In this document: positions 6,442 through 9,248 of the stretch, in pieces
Layout: each line of letters begins with the position of its first letter
Position numbering within the stretch: the first letter of the stretch is position 1
DNA from: JASFUX01 sp050050115
GTDB lineage: Bacteria > Pseudomonadota > Alphaproteobacteria > Caulobacterales > Maricaulaceae
Length of the DNA stretch: 9,248 bases
Direction: 5' to 3'
NCBI GenBank assembly: GCA_050050115.1
Contig: JASFUX010000139.1
Location: 1 to 9,248 of the forward strand
Program-made: the position numbers and the translations under genes
Notes under the pieces: model-generated
What the model saw: the letters and a program-made list of their open reading frames with translations, nothing else
What the model was told of the DNA's origin: nothing
Databases searched by the model: none

Positions 6442-7241
6442 TACATTCCCTTGGTGAAGCGGAACAGGAACCGGTCCGTCTGACGACGGACGGACGGGTC
6501 GAACACCATCACCTCGAGGTTGTCGTCGGGGTTCGCGAGGATGTCGCTCTCGGCGTCAAGCTCGAAGCCGGCGTCTTCGGCCAGGCCGAGGATGATCGCC
6601 GGGTCGATGCGGTGCGTCGTGCCGCCGGTTTCCGCCGGCGCGCCCGACGGCGCAGCGTGATCGATTACCAGGAAGACGCCGTCGTCCTTCAAGATCCGAT
6701 AGGCTTCTTCGAAAGAGCCGGCGGGATCGCCCATCCCGTCGGGCGCATTGTCGGGGCGGAACCACAGCTCGTGCGGCCCGAGGATCCAGGTGACCACGTC
6801 GGCCGATGCGTCCGGCGCGTCGAGATCGTCGAAGGGCGTCTTGGAGACGCGCACGTTGGGCAGCCTGTCGTCCGCGAGGCGCGTTTCCAGCGCCTCGGCG
6901 TAGAAGCCGTCGAACTCTTCGGGGTACTGCAGCACCACCTCGCCGTCGGGTCCGACGGCGCGGGAGAACAATTCAGTGTACCAGCCGCCGCCAGCCTCGA
7001 GTTCGAACACCGTGTCGCCTTCGGCGATCCCGGCGAAGGCCATGACCTCGGCCGGCCTGCGCGCCGCATCGTCCTCGGCGTCGGCCGCAGGCCGGTTGGG
7101 GTCGGCCAGCACGCCGGCGTAGTCCTCCGCCATCATCATCGGCTCGGGCGCCATGACCTCGTGCAGGCTCTCACAGCCCGCGAGCGCCATCGCGCACGCC
7201 GCCGTCGTCAAAAGTCCGAGTCTTCCCAAACGCCTCGTCAT
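6441..7241 (-). CDS. Predicted class I methyltransferase-fold lipoprotein (COG4798-like)
   Basis: This 266-residue protein begins with a lipoprotein signal: basic start, hydrophobic stretch and lipobox 'LAGC' with C23. Behind it lies a Rossmann-type methyltransferase fold. Motif I is 'VFELEAGGGWYTEL' (78-91), with further strands near 'DVVTWILGPHELW' (148-160) and 'GVFLVIDH' (188-195). The C-terminal 'THRIDPAII' and 'VFDPSVRRQTDRFLFRF' pattern is typical of a family annotated as predicted methyltransferase (COG4798). The acidic residue usually found at the end of strand beta-2, which contacts the SAM ribose, is replaced by Q105 ('VVLQYPEEF'), so SAM binding is not assured. The substrate is unknown. 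The ATG has GGGAGGA four bases upstream, which fixes the start. It is the last gene of its direction, 99 bp beyond the alpha/beta hydrolase. Confidence 0.85.
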   Translation of the reverse strand: MTRRLGRLGLLTTAACAMALAGCESLHEVMAPEPMMMAEDYAGVLADPNRPAADAEDDAARRPAEVMAFAGIAEGDTVFELEAGGGWYTELFSRAVGPDGEVVLQYPEEFDGFYAEALETRLADDRLPNVRVSKTPFDDLDAPDASADVVTWILGPHELWFRPDNAPDGMGDPAGSFEEAYRILKDDGVFLVIDHAAPSGAPAETGGTTHRIDPAIILGLAEDAGFELDAESDILANPDDNLEVMVFDPSVRRQTDRFLFRFTKGM

Positions 7242-7245
7242 CTCG

Positions 7246-7252
7246 TCCTCCC
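7246..7252 (-). promoter_or_regulatory. Ribosome binding site of the methyltransferase-like gene
   Basis: On the minus strand this reads GGGAGGA, four bases ahead of the ATG at 7241. It shows that the signal-peptide start is the translated one, which matters for the claim that this protein is exported. Confidence 0.75.
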
Positions 7253-7340
7253 GTCAAAAACGTGGGCGAACTCTACGCCTTCTGCATCGAACGGCCAGCG
7301 GCAATCTCGAAATTTTCGAACGCACGCCCCCGACGCAGCC

Positions 7341-8276
7341 TCAATCACCGCTAGAGAATTGTCGCTGCGCGAAGTCGATCATCAGCTCGATCATGTCGTC
7401 GGTCTCCGGACCCGGCCGGTGACCGAAGGCGTGCGGCATGCCGGGGTAATAGGCGTACTCGATGTGCCCGTCGCGCGATTGATAGGCGCGCATCAGATCG
7501 AAGGTCATCTCGACGGGAATGTTGGAGTCCATCCCGGGTTGAACGACCAGCACAGGCGGCAGGACGGCGGCTTCGCCGGAGGTGACCAGACGCGGAGCGG
7601 ACGCGTCGTACATCGCGGCTTCGTCGGCGAAATAGGCGTCGTGGTAACCGACGAGCTGGTCGATGCCGGCCCGCTGCGCATAGCGGTAGCGATACTGCGG
7701 GTCGGAAACCGGCCACAGCGCGGCGATGAAGTCGACCGAGCCGTCTAGGTCGTCGTGCGCGGCGGCCTCCCCGTCCGGGCCGACGATCGGCGTGCCCGCA
7801 TGATCCGGGTGATCGGGGCGCAACCCGGCGAGGAGCGCGAGGTGGCCGCCCGAAGAGCTGCCGACCATCCCGATGCGGTCCGGATCGACGCCGAGCGTTT
7901 CGGCGTTCAAGCGCAGCCAGCGCACCCCGGCGACCACGTCGCGGCTGCCGACCGGATGCTGATGCTCCGGTCCCTGACGGAAATCGATGGCGACAACGAC
8001 GAAGCCGGCGGCGGCGAGCGCCCGGTCGTAGAGCGCGCCGGAGGTGCGGTCGTAGAGGTTCCAGGCGCCGGGGTGCACGTCGAGGATCGTCGGCGAGAGC
8101 CCGTCCGCTGCATCCTCGGGGCGATAGATCGTCGCTTGAAGCTCAAGTCCGTCCGGGCGCGCCCAGACGAGCTCCTCCTCGATCACGCCCGTCACGCCGG
8201 GTTCATCCACTTGCGCGCCCGCCGGCGATGCGGCGACCGCCAACGCGACGCACGCCGCAACGATCGATCGTTTCAT
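7341..8276 (-). CDS. Secreted alpha/beta hydrolase (esterase/lipase or peptidase-like)
   Basis: This 311-residue protein starts with a classical Sec signal ('MKRSIVAACVALAVAASP') and a probable cleavage site 'AGA|Q' after residue 21. The mature part is an alpha/beta hydrolase of the esterase type. It shows an oxyanion segment 'HPGAWN' (68-73) in place of the common HGGG, a nucleophile elbow 'GSSSG' (139-143, S141), an acid in 'VVQPGMDS' (D250) and the catalytic histidine in 'GMPHAFGH' (H282). It probably cleaves esters or small peptides in the periplasm; the substrate is unknown. The start at 8276 is chosen for the signal peptide and for GGAGGG nine bases upstream; an extended frame to 8333 would run into the preceding gene. 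It follows the S46 peptidase by 31 bp, so the two are probably one transcript. Confidence 0.9.
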   Translation of the reverse strand: MKRSIVAACVALAVAASPAGAQVDEPGVTGVIEEELVWARPDGLELQATIYRPEDAADGLSPTILDVHPGAWNLYDRTSGALYDRALAAAGFVVVAIDFRQGPEHQHPVGSRDVVAGVRWLRLNAETLGVDPDRIGMVGSSSGGHLALLAGLRPDHPDHAGTPIVGPDGEAAAHDDLDGSVDFIAALWPVSDPQYRYRYAQRAGIDQLVGYHDAYFADEAAMYDASAPRLVTSGEAAVLPPVLVVQPGMDSNIPVEMTFDLMRAYQSRDGHIEYAYYPGMPHAFGHRPGPETDDMIELMIDFAQRQFSSGD

Positions 8277-8285
8277 TGTCGTTCG

Positions 8286-8293
8286 CCCTCCCC
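8286..8293 (-). promoter_or_regulatory. Ribosome binding site of the alpha/beta hydrolase
   Basis: On the minus strand this reads GGGGAGGG, lying in the 31-bp gap after the S46 peptidase stop and about nine bases from the ATG at 8276. It supports separate translation initiation within a shared transcript. Confidence 0.7.
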
Positions 8294-8307
8294 ATGCGGA
8301 CCCTCTG

Positions 8308-9248
8308 CTATTCGACGACCCTCCCCGCCGCATCGACGATGGTCATCTCCTCGAGCAACCGCTCCGCCCCGACATAGTGGTCGAGCAGCCAGAGCATGTA
8401 GCGGCTGTCGACGTGGATCGTGCGCGTCGTCCGGGGATCGAAGTCCCAGTCGGAATTGACGCTCTCGATCGTGCCGTCGAACAACAGCCCCACCAGCTCG
8501 CCGCGCGCATTCAGCGTCGCCGAGCCGGAGTTGCCGCCGGTCGAGTCGAGGTTGGTGAGGTAGTTCACCGGCACCGAGCCGACCGCCGCGTCATAGTATG
8601 CGCCATAGTCCCCGGCGCGGATCAAATCATTGAGATCATCGGGGCTGTCGAACGGATCGGCGCCGGTGTGCTTGCCGAGAATGCCTTCGAGCCGCGTGAA
8701 CGGCTCATAGATGATCCCGTCCGCCGGCGAGCCGCCGAACACCGCTCCGTAGGTCACGCGCAGCGTCGAGTTCGCGTCCGGATAGACCGGCAGGCCCCGC
8801 TCGGCGTTCCAGGCGATGATCGCCTCCATGTAGGCGGGCCGCTCGGCCAGCAGCCGGCCGGCGCGCTCCTTCGCCGTCTCCTCGGCCATGATGTCGTGGT
8901 CGAAAAGCGCGACGGCGAGACGGATAAAGGGATCTCGCGAGGCCTCGAAGTCCGCCGGCAACCGGTCGATCCAGGCGAGGCGGGCGTCGCGCTCGTCGAG
9001 CGTGGTCGTCGCGTAAACCGCGCTGAGCCTGCGAGAGACAGCCCCTTCGTCCCATTCCGCCGGCAGATTGAGCGCCCGGTCGAGCGCTTGAACGCGGACC
9101 GAACCAAGCTCGGTCATGTAGCGCTCGAGGCCGTACATCCACAGCGCCTTGTCGACGTCGGGGTGATAGCGCCGGTCGAAGCGTTCGAGCGCCTCGACGA
9201 GCGATTGGCGGTCGCGGTCCTGATAGCCGCTTTCGCGCTCGGCGTCGG
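8308..9248 (-). CDS. S46 family dipeptidyl-peptidase (DPP7/DPP11-type), C-terminal part
   Basis: The frame is open to the window edge, so the start and N-terminal half are missing; about 313 residues are visible. The C-terminal serine-protease part is clear. 'YLTNLDSTGGNSGSATLN' carries the catalytic serine (codon 8527-8529), followed by 'GELVGLLFDG' and then 'RTIHVDSRYML', all standard for S46. Family members are periplasmic exopeptidases that remove dipeptides from the N-terminus of peptides. Eighteen residues after the catalytic serine is a glycine (codon 8473-8475). In DPP11 that position is arginine, which selects acidic P1 residues, while DPP7-type enzymes have glycine, so a DPP7-like preference for hydrophobic P1 is inferred. 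The His and Asp of the triad lie outside the window. The alpha/beta hydrolase follows 31 bp downstream. Confidence 0.92.
   Translation of the reverse strand, partial: DAERESGYQDRDRQSLVEALERFDRRYHPDVDKALWMYGLERYMTELGSVRVQALDRALNLPAEWDEGAVSRRLSAVYATTTLDERDARLAWIDRLPADFEASRDPFIRLAVALFDHDIMAEETAKERAGRLLAERPAYMEAIIAWNAERGLPVYPDANSTLRVTYGAVFGGSPADGIIYEPFTRLEGILGKHTGADPFDSPDDLNDLIRAGDYGAYYDAAVGSVPVNYLTNLDSTGGNSGSATLNARGELVGLLFDGTIESVNSDWDFDPRTTRTIHVDSRYMLWLLDHYVGAERLLEEMTIVDAAGRVVE

Noticed and set aside
7307..7319. Palindrome TCGAAATTTTCGA in the spacer ahead of the methyltransferase-like gene
   Set aside because: The arms are only six bases and single copy, with no promoter elements placed convincingly around them; too little to call an operator.
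6612..7748. Long plus-strand frame across the methyltransferase-like and hydrolase genes
   Set aside because: It spans two clear minus-strand genes and the spacer between them, with no SD and no conserved motifs; typical of high-GC antisense frames.
1..9248. A defence, mobile or CRISPR system in the window
   Set aside because: No nuclease-helicase pairs, transposase, integrase, reverse transcriptase, toxin-antitoxin pair or regular repeats were found; every stretch is explained by common chromosomal gene families.

Overview
The window is high-GC, densely packed bacterial chromosome and reads as ordinary core and accessory chromosome, not a mobile element. It most resembles Alphaproteobacteria. 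The evidence is a DUF2093 gene directly behind xseA, an LpxL/HtrB-type lipid A acyltransferase, short SD-led gene spacings and many exported hydrolases including an S46 dipeptidyl-peptidase. A marine Hyphomonadaceae, Maricaulaceae or Parvularculaceae relative is plausible, but this is inference. No tRNA, rRNA, CRISPR array, insertion sequence, integrase or toxin gene was seen. No stretch over 300 bases lacks a gene; the longest gaps are 160 bp (304-463) and 190 bp (4756-4945).

Layout. Positions 1-303 (+) hold the C-terminal end of a lipid A acyltransferase. An AT-rich spacer follows, then a hemerythrin-domain protein (464-1021, +). From 4755 leftward to 1063, five minus-strand genes run head to tail: a carboxymuconolactone decarboxylase-family protein, xseA (exonuclease VII large subunit), a DUF2093 protein, an M23 peptidase lipoprotein and a GFA-family zinc protein. 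The last four are separated by only 28, 5 and 13 bp and are probably one operon. A divergent amidase with a Tat-type lipoprotein signal (4946-6427, +) meets head-on a lipoprotein with a methyltransferase fold (7241-6441, -). Upstream of that on the minus strand lie a secreted alpha/beta hydrolase (8276-7341) and a 5'-truncated S46 dipeptidyl-peptidase (9248-8308).

How the genes work together. The left half mixes envelope upkeep (lipid A acylation, peptidoglycan M23 peptidase), DNA repair (XseA) and small-molecule or stress proteins (hemerythrin, GFA, CMD). The right half consists of four consecutive exported proteins: amidase, methyltransferase-like lipoprotein, alpha/beta hydrolase and S46 peptidase. 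This suggests a periplasmic or cell-surface peptide, amide and ester scavenging function, although the genes are not all in one transcription unit. I did not find a clear new multi-gene system. The most unusual single item is the methyltransferase-fold protein that carries a lipoprotein export signal.
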